Assembly (NCBI RefSeq): GCF_001641265.1
Contig: NW_020167522.1
Coordinates: 186,001-250,000 of the forward strand
DNA length: 64,000 nucleotides
Source: Pseudogymnoascus destructans
Lineage: Eukaryota; Ascomycota; Leotiomycetes; Thelebolales; Thelebolaceae
Direction: 5' to 3'
The notes under the pieces were generated by a model, which had not been told where the DNA came from, did not search any database, and saw nothing but the letters and a program-made list of their open reading frames with translations. Made by a program: the position numbers and the translations under genes. This document shows positions 42,902 through 55,284 of the stretch, piece by piece (position 1 is the first letter of the stretch; each line of letters begins with the position of its first letter).

Positions 42902-45900
42902 ATGGTCAAAAAGGGGCAGCCCAAGGGCCCGAAGCCCGGGGCGGGCGGTGGAGCGAAAAAGACGACTGCTGCTGCGACCGGCGCAGACGACAGCTTCATC
43001 GTGTTTTCGAATTCGGACAAAGAGCCCAAGCCTAGGAAGACGAACGCGCAGGCTGGACCGTCTGGTGCGACTGGGTCGGATATACTGGGAGAGGCGCCGA
43101 AGAGACCGGATGTTAAGAAGCTTATTGGTGGGGCGTCATGGACGGGCAAGCTACCTGTGAATATGCTCTCGGAGCATTGCCAGAAGCAGAGATGGGAGAA
43201 GCCTGAATATACAATATCAAAGACCCCGGAAGGATACTCCTCGATGGTTATTTTGAAGGCGAGGAATCCGAAGACGCAGGAGCTGGTGAGCCTGGCACCG
43301 TTCAAATTGCCTCCGTCGCATAAACACCTTGCGGCGAAACCAACCGCACTCGAAGCTCGACACTTTGCCGCCACCTACGGACTATTTCGGGTGTGCAGCA
43401 TGCGGAATATACATATGATGCTGCCTCCAGACTACAGGGATTTGTGGAAAGGAGAGTTCGAGGTGCTGAAAAAGGAGGATATCAAGGAAGGCAAGGCGTG
43501 GATGTATGAAGCAGATCCGTTTGCGGCTTTGAGGGAGCGCGAGGAGGCGAAAGCAGTTATGGAGAAGAAACGGAAGGAACGCGATGCTGCTCGAGAAAAG
43601 GCAGCTAATAGTCCTGGAGCTCCTGGCGGCGTTAGCCTCACGCATCGAAGTGGAGGTCCAGGTGGCGCAGGGAGCGGCGCACATAATATACACAGAGGCT
43701 GGATGAAAGTTCCAAAAGTTGATATGGGGAAACGGGCGAGAGCTAAAGTGGAGGAGCTCATTCGGAAGCATACGATCTGGAATCCGCACGATCACAAGAT
43801 GTCTGAATTTCAGAGGCACTCTATTATCAAGGACTTCAAGCAGCTCGAATTTAGAGAAAGTCATATTGAAGAGGCAGTACTTGAATGCAAGGACCGCGAG
43901 GAAACCCTTGAATGGCTTCTTATTCATGTCCCTGAGGATGATCTGCCGCGCTGGGCACTGCCTGAAGGTTACGTGGCAGGTATTAGCATGGCAAGCACCG
44001 ACCTGAAAAAAGAAGGCATCATTAAGCGCCTGGGTGAAGCCGGGTATTCGATTGATCTTTGCAAGCAAGTTCTCGATTTAAACCAAGGTGATGAGGGAAA
44101 GGCGGCAGAAGCGTTACAAAACATCCTTATGGCCAGTGGGCAGGATGACACTAATACTCCATCCGAGTCGACCAGCTGGTCTGATCCGGATGCAAATCCG
44201 GACGAAATATGGGAAGAGGAACAGATTGGCCTCGAATCTGTTTTTGGTGACAAATATTCCAGATCTTCGCCAAATGTCTGCCAAATCAAAATTCAACCTG
44301 CCAATAGGAGCCGAAATCCAGCAGTTGATACAGAAATCCTGATTCGAAGGTCAACAAAATACCCACAAACAGCGCCTGTTATATCGATTGTCGCATCTCT
44401 GCCGGCTTATATACGACTAAGTATAATGAAGAGAGCCCTCAGCCATTGTACCGAGACGCTCTTAGGAGAAGGAATGGTTTTCTTCCTCGTCGACTGGGTT
44501 GAGCAAAACTTCTACGGCATTGTAGAAAGGCCCGGAAAACTCAGGGAAGTGTCGGCAGCAGCGTCTTCGATAAGTGAAGTCAGTGCACCTAATAGGCAAA
44601 AACGAGCAAGGACAACGAGACACCCCCCGCCAATTCGATGGGTTGAAAATCCTAGGAGTAAAGATGAGTGGCAGCGAAGGCAAACGGACGCCAAACTTCA
44701 GGCGCGCATTGCAGATAGGAGAACACTTCCGGCATGGGAGATGCGAGAGGATATAATCGATACCGTCAACTCTCATCAAGTCACCATTATTTCTGGAGAG
44801 ACTGGTAGTGGAAAGTCAACTCAGTCCGCGCAATTCATTTTGGATGACCTTTACGGGAGGGCTCTAGGTGAAACGGCAAAAATTATCTGCACGCAACCTC
44901 GAAGAATTTCGGCTTTGGGCCTGGCTGATCGTGTGAGCGATGAGCGCTGTGGCGTCGTCGGCCAAGAGGTCGGATATATTATTAGAGGAGAATCAAAGTC
45001 GTCTCCACGGACTAAGATCACATTTGTTACCACTGGTGTACTGCTTCGTCGGCTCCAGACATCAGGTGGAAGCAGTGATGATGTAGTCGCGTCGTTGGCG
45101 GATATTAGCCACGTCATTATCGATGAAGTTCACGAGAGAAGTCTGGATACAGATTTCCTCTTGGTGCTCCTTCGTGACGTGCTACGAAAACGGAAGGATC
45201 TCAAGTTGATCCTTATGAGTGCCACGCTGGATGCCGGTGTGTTTGAGAGCTACTTCAGAAGCGATGGAAAGGTTGGAAGGATTGAAATTAGTGGTCGTAC
45301 GTACCCAGTTGAAGATTACTATCTCGACGACGTTATCCGAATGACTGGCTTTAACACTGGTCGCGGAGGCCGAGGAGGAGATGAAGACGAAGACACGGAG
45401 GGCATGGACTCTGACGTAAGAAGCGCCATTCAAAGCATTGGCATGAGGATCAACTATGATCTTATAGGCCAGACAGTCCGGGCGATTGACGCAGAGTTGA
45501 CGCACAAGAAGCAAACCGGTGGCATTCTTATCTTTCTTCCTGGAGTTGTTGAGATCAACAGAACATTGGACAACCTACGATCAATCCCAAACCTTCATGC
45601 CCTTCCACTTCATGCCTCGTTGCAGTCTGTTGAGCAGCGAAGGGTCTTCCCTCATGCGTCTAGTGGAAAAAGGAAGGTCATTTGCGCAACAAATGTGGCA
45701 GAGACATCCATCACCATCGATGACATCGTTGCTGTCATAGATACTGGTCGGGTAAAAGAAACCAGCTATGATCCTTCCAACAACATGAGAAAGTTAGAAG
45801 AAGTCTGGGCCTCGCGCGCAGCATGCAAGCAAAGGCGTGGTCGTGCTGGTCGTGTCCAGGCTGGAAAATGTTACAAGCTCTATACACGTAATGCCGAACT

Positions 45901-47092
45901 GACAAAGATGGCCGAAAGGCCAGAGCCTGAAATTCGTCGAGTACCTCTTGAGCAGCTATGCTTATCAGTACGCGCAATGGGTATCAAAGAGGTTGCTGCT
46001 TTCCTGGCGAGTGCGTTGACTCCGCCAGAGAGCCTTGCTGTAGATGGCGCTATTGACCTCCTTGGCCGTATGGGAGCTCTCGATGGAGATGACCTTACAG
46101 CTTTAGGGCGACATTTGTCCATGATACCGTCAGATCTTCGATGCGGTAAGCTGATGGTTTACGGTGCTATGTTCGGGTGCTTAGACGCCTCCGTAATCAT
46201 TGCCGCGATCCTCACCCTCAAGAGCCCCTTTGTATCTCCTCAGGAGAAGCGCGAAGAATCAAAGGCTGCCCGCGCGAAGTTTTCTGGCAATCAAGGCGAT
46301 CTTATAGGCGACCTCCATGCGTTTGAGCAATGGGACGAGATGATGAGCAATCGCAGCATTCGCCAGGGCGAGGTTCGCAACTGGTGCGGCGACAACTTCC
46401 TGTCATTTCAAACCTTGTCTGATATTGCTTCCAACCGCACCCAATATCTCTCATCTCTTCGTGAAATTGGATTTATCCCCTACCGTGTCTCGGCTACTCT
46501 AAACCACAACAGCTCAAACGTTGCCCTGCTCCGCTCGCTGATCGCTGGCGCATTTAACCCGCAGCTGGCGCGAATTGATTTCCCGGACAAAAAGTTCGCG
46601 CAGTCCGTTAGTGGAGCAGTGGAGCTGGACCCAGAGGCGCGGACGATTAAATACTTCAATCAGGAGAATGGACGGGTATTCGTGCATCCAAGCAGTACGA
46701 TGTTTGATGCGCAGACGTTCCCAGGTAATGCAGCATATATGAGTTATTTCAACAAGATGGCGACAAGCAAGATATTTATTAGAGATTTGACACGTAAGTC
46801 ACATAGGGTTCATCAGGCGAGTTAATACTAATATGTTACAGCATTTAACTCATATACTGCACTCTTGTTTTCAGGCCCAATCACTTTGGATACCCTTGGG
46901 CGTGGGCTGATCGTGGATGGATGGTTGAGACTCCGTGGATGGGCGAGGATTGGTGTTTTGGTCAGTAGGCTAAGGAGCATGCTAGACGATGTGCTCGCGA
47001 AGAAGATCGATGAGCCAGAGATGGACCTCTCGAATAACGAGGTCGTCGCTGTCGTGACCCGGTTGGTGGAATTAGACGGCATGGATCAATAG
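42902..47092 (+). CDS. DEAH-type RNA helicase with RWD/UBA (DHX57-like)
   Basis: ATP-dependent RNA helicase of the DHX57/DHX29 group (budding yeast YLR419W type), probably in translation or RNA turnover. Exons are 42902-46793 and 46842-47092, 1380 residues. The 48-nt intron (GTAAGT, TACTAAT, TTACAG) rejoins RDLTPFNSYTALLFSGP. Order: basic start; UBA-like segment (around residue 375, IIKRLGEAGYSIDLCKQVL); RWD-like region (EIWEEEQIGLESVFGD); then the core with GETGSGKST near residue 632, motif II DEVH at about 741, LMSATLD, ATNVAETSITI, and QRRGRAGRVQAG near 976; a HA2/OB-fold end. DEVH instead of DEAH is normal for this branch. Confidence 0.92.
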
Positions 47093-47176
47093 AGGATCTC
47101 GGACTTAGATTTGATAATTATACATTGGTATATACATCGTAACTACATAAATTTTCATGTTCTCGTCGATTAATCC

Positions 47177-47803
47177 TCATGCGGCTACCTGCACTGCTTC
47201 GGACATGTGAGGACAGAGGTTTAAATCCTCGGTGCCTTTCCTCCCCCCTGACCCCAATAACTCACTTCCCTCTTTACTCATCATCCTTTTCTGAAGCCAA
47301 GCCACATACTCGGGCCATTCAGCAATACATCCAAACACCCGCGCCTTTCTCACTCCTCTCACTCCCTCAAACAGCCTCAATACATCATTGCCACTACCCT
47401 TAAACTGGCTTTCGAAGACCTCGACCGTCAGTTCTTCGATCCCACTAAATGCGTCTGTCGCCGCCTCAGCAGAAAATCCCGCATCGCACTCTAGCCTTAC
47501 GAAAACGTGGTAACGTCGGATAAGTGAGATGAGGTGGGGTGCCTGGACGGGTTCGATCCATCGGCGGAGCTGGGGGAAGTTGTAGAGACGAATGGGATGT
47601 GCGATGAAGGTGTTATGTGCGTAGAGGAATGGCAGCGCCTCGTAGTGGATCTGTTTGTTTACTCGTAGAATCTCCGGGTGGATGGGTGGTGTTTCTCCCA
47701 GCGCTGTAGTTGTAGAAGGCGGTGGGACAATGAGCAGGAAGGTATATATGCGATTGCGGATCTCGCCTGGGAAGGCGAGGAAGGCAAGACTGTTGTTGGC
47801 CAT
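47177..47803 (-). CDS. Small 2EXR/F-box-like protein
   Basis: Single exon, 208 residues. The start LAFLAFPGEIRNRIYTFLL matches the F-box-like 2EXR motif common in filamentous fungi, followed by EILRVNKQIHYEALPFLYAHNTF. The rest is poorly conserved. Partners and function are unknown. It ends 84 bp from the convergent helicase gene. An upstream exon beyond 47803 is possible, since a GTGAGTTTTTC sequence lies 5' of the ATG on this strand. Confidence 0.72.
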   Translation of the reverse strand: MANNSLAFLAFPGEIRNRIYTFLLIVPPPSTTTALGETPPIHPEILRVNKQIHYEALPFLYAHNTFIAHPIRLYNFPQLRRWIEPVQAPHLISLIRRYHVFVRLECDAGFSAEAATDAFSGIEELTVEVFESQFKGSGNDVLRLFEGVRGVRKARVFGCIAEWPEYVAWLQKRMMSKEGSELLGSGGRKGTEDLNLCPHMSEAVQVAA

Positions 47804-48291
47804 AGGGAAAGCAGAGAAGAGCTAAGGTGAGAGCACAGCACGGATACTGGAATCTTGAAAAACTCACAGCATGGAGGAGGAATGTGAGACTGACAGAGCA
47901 GCTGAGGCAGAGGCGGTAGTACGAGTAGCCGTCATTATCGTCGTCACTGTGGACTGAATCGGGAATATATTGACGTTTTGAAGTGATGTTTGATCTGATA
48001 AGATCTGATATGATTAGATTCTAAGCCCTTCTTGTCTTAGGTGAGATGCGAGATACGGAGTACTGTACGAGATACGAGATACGCGGGGTTGATATCATCG
48101 ATCTTGCAGCGGCCCCATGACGGCGGTTAGCCCCATGATAGGCTACATCTCATGATCGGCTAGTCCCATGACCGGCTAGTCCCGTCCCCCGTCCCCGTCT
48201 CGGCATTCACGATGACATCTTTACACCGTATATATAAACAATATCGCAATTCCAACCTATTTTGCAATATCCGGCCTGCGGCCATGTAACC
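47804..48291. other. Divergent intergenic
   Basis: Holds short repeats: GAGATACGAGATACG (48051-48083) and CCCATGACCGGCTAGTCCC (around 48113-48186, about four diverged copies of CCCATGA-CGGCTAG). A TATATATAAAC sits near 48230, about 60 bp before the cystinosin start. Confidence 0.55.
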
Positions 48292-49196
48292 ATGACGGCC
48301 TCATTGCTTCTCCCTGCTCTGAGCTACATCTTTGGATGGGGATATTTCATATCCTGGTCGCTCTCCTTCTACCCGCAACCGTTGCTCAACTACTATCGTC
48401 GGAGCACGAGCGGGGCTACCATTGACTTCCCTGCGATCAACATCCTCGGTTTTGCTGCCTACTTCATCTCAAATACCGCTTTCCTATACTCCCCTGAAAT
48501 CCGACGACAGTATGCGGCGCGCAACCATGGGCTCACCCCGACGGTGAAGCTCAACGATGTCGCGTTCGCCGCCCACGCGACGATATGCAGTACCATCTCC
48601 ATGTCGCAGTATTTCCCACAGATCTGGGGCTTCGAGGATAGGGGCAGACGGAGGGAAAGGGTCGGCAGAACCGTAATGGGTATCTTCATTGGCAGTATTA
48701 TAGGCATTGGGGGCGTGGCAGTTGTGGTGGCGAGCTATCCAGGCGATGATGTAGTCACAGGATGGGCAGGGATCGATGTTGTGAGTTTCTCATCACTGGC
48801 AGCTGAATACAGTTTACAGTAGAGGCGAATGCTCATCGAAATGCACAGGTATACGCGATCTCATACGTCAAGCTCGTCGTCACCCTCATCAAATACATAC
48901 CGCAGTTAGTTACCAACTACAACAACAAATCCACCCACGGCTGGTCGATCCACCAAATTCTGCTCGACCTTATCGGCGGCTTTCTCTCGCTAGGACAACT
49001 AGGAATCGATTCATATATACAGCGCGACTGGTCTGGGGTTACCGGGAACCCCGTCAAGCTCTCCCTGGGTAACTCATCACTCCTGTTTGACTCGATGTTT
49101 ATCATCCAACATTACATCTTGTATCCTGGAGCAGGCAAGAACGAACACAGCGAGAGCAGTCGGCTTCTGGATGCGGAAGGAGATGAGGCTGCGTAA
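48292..49196 (+). CDS. ERS1: Cystinosin-like PQ-loop lysosomal/vacuolar transporter
   Basis: Proton-coupled cystine exporter of the vacuolar membrane by family. Exons are 48292-48780 and 48849-49196, phase 0, 278 residues, seven predicted helices. The two PQ loops are seen in SFYPQPLLNYYRRST and KYIPQLVTNYNNKSTHGWSI; GFSIHQILLDLIGG-like sequence follows the second. The intron is 68 nt with GTGAGT and GCACAG. Without splicing the frame stops at 48822 within intron-like sequence. The tail (SSRLLDAEGDE) is acidic. Converges with MGM1. Confidence 0.92.
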
Positions 49197-49707
49197 GCTT
49201 CCGACCTTCCGGCAGCACAGGCGCTGTTATATTTAACATATAATCGCCGTCCAATATAGAACCACGTCCGCTTCGGGGCGCATCAATCATGTGCCGGAGA
49301 CCAAGTTAGATATTGAGTTGAGATATTGTAAGAGTACTTACTGCTAAACTTCTACTGATCAGGTGGCGAGTTGTGACACCCACCATCTTCATAACAACTA
49401 TTTACGAGAAGTTGTGAGTGATTGAGCAGGGGGTGCTGAAACATTGTTGATCTTTGTGACATATGATCCCAGTTTAGCGCTGCGCACTAGTTTTAGATTT
49501 CAGCCTGGGCAATTTTCAGCCTTCGGCTCATAGATAAATCACCATTTTATAGAACATCAAGCCTGTTGCCATTATTATAGCGCCTTCCCATTTCTAATCT
49601 CTGGATTGGTTCCCAAGAGTGGACAGAGTGATATCATATACAACAAATAAAATACCCAAACTCCTCATCGAAAGGGAATATAATTCCGCCACCACTGTTT
49701 CTACTTC
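49197..49707. other. Convergent intergenic
   Basis: 3' regions of the cystinosin and MGM1 genes. Nothing further recognised. Confidence 0.6.
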
Positions 49708-52549
49708 TTAGAACAGCCCCCATCCCTTGCTCCTCTCCTTCTCGGCCCCCTTGATCTTGCTCCCAGCTGCCTCTCTCCTCTTATCCCTGCCTTCCAGCGC
49801 CCTCAAGCTCTCCATCTTCTCAAGAACCAGCTCCAACAGCTCCTTCCGTCTGATAACTTCCAAATGCGCGCGTACCTTGGGGTCCTCCCGAGCGAATCTC
49901 TGGACCTCATCGTCAGATAAATGGCGACCGAGACGAGCGTCGAGTTCTCGGGGGAAGTTGTAGTAGAATTCGGACAGTAGCTCCACATTTAGGAAGAGGA
50001 CAGCGGTCTGGGTGAGTTTCGACGCGACTACATCCAGGAACACCTCAGGGCAATAATACTTGTTCTTGAGGGATGCGCACTGCTTGGACTTAACGGCCAT
50101 GAGGCGCATCTTAATTATATCGGCGCGATCTCGAAGGAATACCGCTTCTTGACCTGTAATAATGAGTCAGCTGTAAGTACGGCGTACATACGGAATTCGA
50201 CTTACCCTTCTTGATCAGTGCGGCACTGAACCCGCCAGCACCGCCGGTACCATTCCCATCCACCTGGATCTCGCTCTTGCGTGCACGGTCCACAAAATTC
50301 ATCACGTCTTTGAGCTTCTTTCGTCCACCAACACTATCTTCGACGACCTTATGTGCTGATTCACAGGCGACCAGCTCCCTCTTCAACACGCGCGTAATGT
50401 TGTCTCGGCCACGAGCCCATTCGGACTCTTCAACGTCAATCTCAAACTTAAATGGCTTGATGCAGTTTTCCACCTGATCGCTAGTGCTGTAAAACCTCTC
50501 ATTCAGTATCCCCGATGACGCTTCTGTGATTGTTTGGCGTGCAAAGGGGTGATGTGAGAAAGTCGACTGGGTGACGAGTCGATCGACATTGGCCTGGATG
50601 GCATTGGCGACAACAGTGGTCGCTAATCGTCCGATACCTAGCTTCGTAATTGCTGACGTTGAGGCATCGAGTTTGCGGTGCCAGTATAAAGAATCGGCGT
50701 CTGCTTTCGGGAGATCTGCCAGGACGCTTGGCTCAGAAACCGGCGCCTCGAGGCCTTCGATGGGCTTGTTCCAGTATCGTGCGGCCAGGAGATCAAGAAC
50801 CCGCTGATCAAGTTCATCCTTGAGTATCTCTCGGACTTGGGGCCTTCCGAACTCCTCGGCAAACGCTTTAAACGAATGCTTGAAAGCATCAAGACTCTCT
50901 GCAAGGTAAGACTCGGCAGATAATGGTCGATCGTTGTATTGGACCTTAAACTCGTATGTAGCTTCTTCCAACTCCTGGTGGATTGCATCGCTTGTATGCT
51001 GGAGGCTAGACGCCATTGTCTTCTCAAGTACCTGCATGAGTTTCTTGCGTAGAGTTGTTGTCCCTGTGTTCAGCCCATTCTCTGGTCCGAATTCGACTGG
51101 GTGGGCCGAGAAATAGGCATGTTCGTTTTTGACGATGGCCGAGGTGATGTTGGCACTGCCCTTTTTAAACAGACCAACTGATTGAGGCGCCTTGCACACG
51201 ACACCCACATAACCGAGGCGAAGCGGATACTTTTGATCGGTGAGGATGTCATAGCCTCGTCGCGGGTCAACTAAGTCCATCTTTGTGACGACTCCAATCG
51301 TCCTTTCTCCTCTAGGGTCGACTCTTCTGCTCGCTCTCAGCGCAGTAGAGTTTGCAAGATCCACGTCAGCAGCCGATATAGCCAGAATGATATTGGGAGC
51401 CTGTATGTACTTGTCACATAGATCCGATATCTTCTGCTTCAGTTCCAAAGGTTGACCTTGGCCGACGACTTGAATATACCCGGGTAGATCAATAAGTGAC
51501 AGGTCCGGGACATGCGGTGACGATATAGTCAGCTGTATCGGGTCGTCGGAAACACACTCGGTGTCTGGTACGGCCAAATTCAGTTCCGTAAGCGTCCTCT
51601 GAATACTCGAAAAATCTGTTATTTTCCCCAGGCCAAGTGCTGGGAATTCTCCATATTCGGCCATAGAATCGGGCGTATTGACAAGTGTCAGCTCGATCGG
51701 ACGCCTGGTAACCATATTAGATCCCTTTGGCAAGAACTCGTGCCCCACAATCGCTTCTAAGACGGAACTCTTCCCTGATGACTGCGAACCGATAACGACA
51801 ATCGATGGTAGTATAAGAGCTTCGGATTGGCCAATTGTCTGGAGGAGAGATCGGATTTCGATCATCTTCTTCGTTAGTACCATCATTTGGTCATCCCTTG
51901 CGGCCTCCGGCTCTGATCGATCATCCTCCTCGTCTGACTGGCCATATCCATATGCTGCAGCAGAGCCTACAACAGCAGCAGCGGTACCGACGCGGGCTTC
52001 CTGTGGTGATTCCCCTTCTCCCTTCCCTCCAGATCCACCCGAACCTGTTCCTATTTCCTCATGTATCCGAAGCACCTTCTGTAACCATTCTGGCATTTCT
52101 GGTAATTCCTCCTTTGTATTTTCGAGCCCGCGCTTCATCTGCTCAGCAGTGCCTGCCACCGTGCCGAAAAGAGATCCCGCTATTCCGCCAACAGTATCAG
52201 CCGTCTGCTGAAATACATCCATAGCATAGTTTCCGGCCTGGGTGGCTTGGTATTGGATCCATGCAATTCCTGCTATCATTGCACCTCCGAACATGGCCGG
52301 TATCCTCGCGAATTTCAGGGCAAGCTTTGGAAGAATGCGGGCGAAGGAGGCGTTTCGGACGGCTACGGAGTTGTGCATCGAGTTGTAGCCCAGCGGCCAC
52401 ATGCGGCGCCTGGCCACACGTACAGCAACATCGGATCGGAGGAGGCCACCGGCAGAGGAACTGGCTCGATGGTGGAATTGCCGCGCATTCTGGCTTGCGC
52501 CGCGTCGCGCCAAAGGCAGGAGACGGGTGGACAGGAGCCTCCCGCTCAT
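49708..52549 (-). CDS. MGM1: Mitochondrial dynamin-like GTPase Mgm1 (OPA1)
   Basis: Drives inner-membrane fusion and cristae shape. Exons are 52549-50206 and 50153-49708, 929 residues. The 52-nt intron (GTAAGT to ATTACAG) rejoins KKG to QEAVFLRDRADIIK. A basic presequence (many Arg, no acids in the first 38 residues) is followed by a membrane helix (about 84-99) and a second Ala/Gly-rich hydrophobic stretch (188-203), the likely rhomboid (Pcp1) cleavage zone that gives short Mgm1. The GTPase has GSQSSGKS at 254-261, DLPG at 354-357 and TKMD at 422-425. The middle and GED-like parts follow. Divergent from DUG3. Confidence 0.95.
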
Positions 52550-53356
52550 TGCGAAAGTGGCACCAGTAGTTTTCGAGGAGGTGGTAGTCTTCTATACCAT
52601 AAATACTATATCTGATCACGTCGATATGTTTCGCAGTCGGGTTGCAGCGGCAGAGAGGTCGATCTTAAATTATGTACAGTTATGATTTGACATGATGCCT
52701 CCCCCTCCCCTCCGTCACTTGAGTTACAAGATCGCCTTACGTAAGCTGAATTTGGCCATGGCTCACTCGTACTCGTACTGCACTAGCTTCACGTGACCGT
52801 GTATGCCTCGGAGGTGGCGAAACGTTAGAAAATCACATGACACCATCGTTCCTTGGGGGCAGAAGCTTGCTACGGTAGCCGCCTATACCACCCCTGGTCA
52901 ACCAACGGGGAGACAACCACCAGGCTGAGAAATGGAGGAAATGGTCAGCCTCGGGGAAACGAACGGGACTGTGTGACTGATAACACATTTGGTCTCTCCT
53001 ACAAGATCAACTTTCCCAACCCTCTCTCTCAACAACTGTCTCAATCACGTCATAAACTGCTTCGTCGCCATTCCCATCTGTTGTTTGTTTCCAGTGTAAA
53101 ACATCCGCGACGTCGACTCCCAATAACTGTCATATTACTTGCGACCGTTGCCTCCCTCTTCCTCGTCCCTTATCTCTTCCACAGCATCGATTGCGCCATC
53201 ATCCCACACAGCCACCAATGAGCGGAGAGGTTGGAATTCCCTCATCGCTATATTAAAGTTCATACTACACCAGCAAGGCCTACATATATCAAAGTCTGCT
53301 GGCAATTGACTTTGGAACTCCATACCTACTTTCTACCCAACACACCGTGGCCAGCC
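52550..53356. promoter_or_regulatory. Shared promoter region with TCACGTGA, MGM1 and DUG3
   Basis: 807 bp between divergent starts. A palindromic TCACGTGA is at 52789-52796. The DUG3 side has CT- and CAACAA-rich leader sequence. No gene recognised. Confidence 0.5.
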
Positions 53357-54934
53357 ATGTGCCGCTTTTTGGTGAGTTGCCTCCGTCGCACAGCTCTAAC
53401 TACCACTAACTCTGGACCAGGTCTACAAAGGAAGCGATGAAATTTTACTATCAAAATTGATCCTCGATCCATCCCACTCGATCCTCACACAGTCCTTTGA
53501 TTCCAGGCTCCGGCTGGTATGTCTCGCCGTTCCGATAACGCACCGAATTCTGTACATGGCAAACTGACTCAACGCAGGATACTCGTCGACCTCACAACGG
53601 CGATGGCTTTGGAATTGGATACTATACAGACCCGAAGCTAGGCCCGGAACCTTGCATTTTCACTTCGACTATACCCGCATGGAACTGCATTAACCTCCAG
53701 CGCATTGCTTCGAAAACCGCGTCGCCACTCATATTTGCCCATGTTCGCGCCACGACGGAAGGCTCTCTGAGCGATGACAACTGCCACCCTTTCCGCCATG
53801 GAAGTTTGATGTGGATGCATAATGGAGGGTTAGGAGCCTGGAAGTACATCAAGCGTCGGTTAGGGGAGCGGTTGGCCGATAAATGGTATTTGGGCGTCTG
53901 CGGCGGTACCGACAGTGAATGGGCATTTGCTCTCTACCTTGACACCTTAGAGCGAATGGGCCATGACCCAAGCAATCCTCCGGAGCACGGGTTTGGACCA
54001 GGCGTCCTTCGCCAGGCAATGTTGAAGGTTATCAAGGACATCAACCAGTTCATTGCAGAAGTCCCACCAAAGTTGATCGTAGAAGAAAATGTGGACACCC
54101 GCAGTCTTCTAAACTTCGCTGTCACAGATGGCCACAGTGTTATCTGCACACGGTATGTGAGTAGCCAGACAGACGAAGCTGCAAGTCTATACTACTCATC
54201 CGGATCGACGTGGCATGACGAGAAGAAGGGCAACTTCCAAATGGACAGGCGCGATAAGGGAGCCGATATTGTGCTTGTTGCCAGCGAGCCACTGACTTTC
54301 GAACGAGGTATGTTCTTCTTTCCAGTGTGCACAGATCAAGATTGGAGCAGTATCTAACAAGGATCTAGACAATTGGGTAACTGTCCCTACCAATTCGACT
54401 CTCACAATCCATAACCAAACTGTCATGGTCCACCCGATTATCGATGAGAACTACAGTCAAAACCCTGCGCATAAGCGCTCCGCACAGTTTGTCGCTGAAA
54501 AGGGCCTCACTACAAACCCAACAAGTAAGCCGTGCACGGAAGCCGGTACACCCACACCGTCATCCGTATCAAGCTCCAAAGCAACTTCGCCGTCGGACTC
54601 CTACAAGAAGCATGTTTCTCTTCCTGTTTCGCGCCTCAACGAGTGCATGTCAGGGCTATCCGTGCGATCTCTCTCACCTGAGAATGCAAGTGACAGTGGG
54701 TATCGGCCAGTCTTATCCGGCAGAGACCCATCAAGGCCGCAGGAGCAGGGAAACATCAAGAAAAAGCGGGTCAGCTTGATAGAGGTCGATCCCCAGGTTC
54801 CCTGGGATTTGGACCAAGACTACCAGTCACCGAGGTCGGGGCGTGCAACGAGTGCAAACACAAGTCCTACTCCGGATAGAACAAACTATGGCAGTGCTGC
54901 CAAGATCACACAGTACTTCCCAGAGCTGTCATGA
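53357..54934 (+). CDS. DUG3: Dug3-type glutamine amidotransferase
   Basis: Class II (Ntn) amidotransferase-like subunit of the Dug1-Dug2-Dug3 glutathione degradation system. Exons are 53357-53371, 53421-53516, 53578-54307 and 54369-54934, 468 residues. The five-codon first exon reads MCRFL, so after Met removal Cys becomes the N-terminal nucleophile. GDGFGIGYYT and FAHVRATTEG with MWMHNGGLG are the conserved amidotransferase segments. The core ends near DNWVTVPTNS; the last 120 residues are Ser/Pro-rich and specific to filamentous fungi. All introns are 49-61 nt with GT/AG ends. The start was chosen for the catalytic Cys2. Confidence 0.93.
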
Positions 54935-55284
54935 GGTTATTTTTCTGAAGCGTCTTTTGTTTGATTATGTTTAGCGCGTTGTCAAGGGTTCGCAAGGGAA
55001 AGTCGACAGACATTGGGCTTTGGAGTTTTTGTGGCGTGTCTTTCATGGCGGATAGACGTCTTCGGTTTGCGTGTATTGTCACTGCGGAAAAGGCAGTAAC
55101 AGTTAATGTGGCAGTTTGCCATGTAGCTCGAGGCACAGGATATGGATGGTTGGAAGGAAAACAGGGTGTTATGTTCATACCCTCTGTTTTATCATTTCAA
55201 ATCATTTCTCCAATGACCGTCTGACACACTCTAGCCCTTCTACAAAATTATAGAATATACTCGTTTAATATTACAGGTTCCCAT
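54935..55284. other. Convergent intergenic
   Basis: 3' regions of DUG3 and ZRG17. Nothing recognised. Confidence 0.6.
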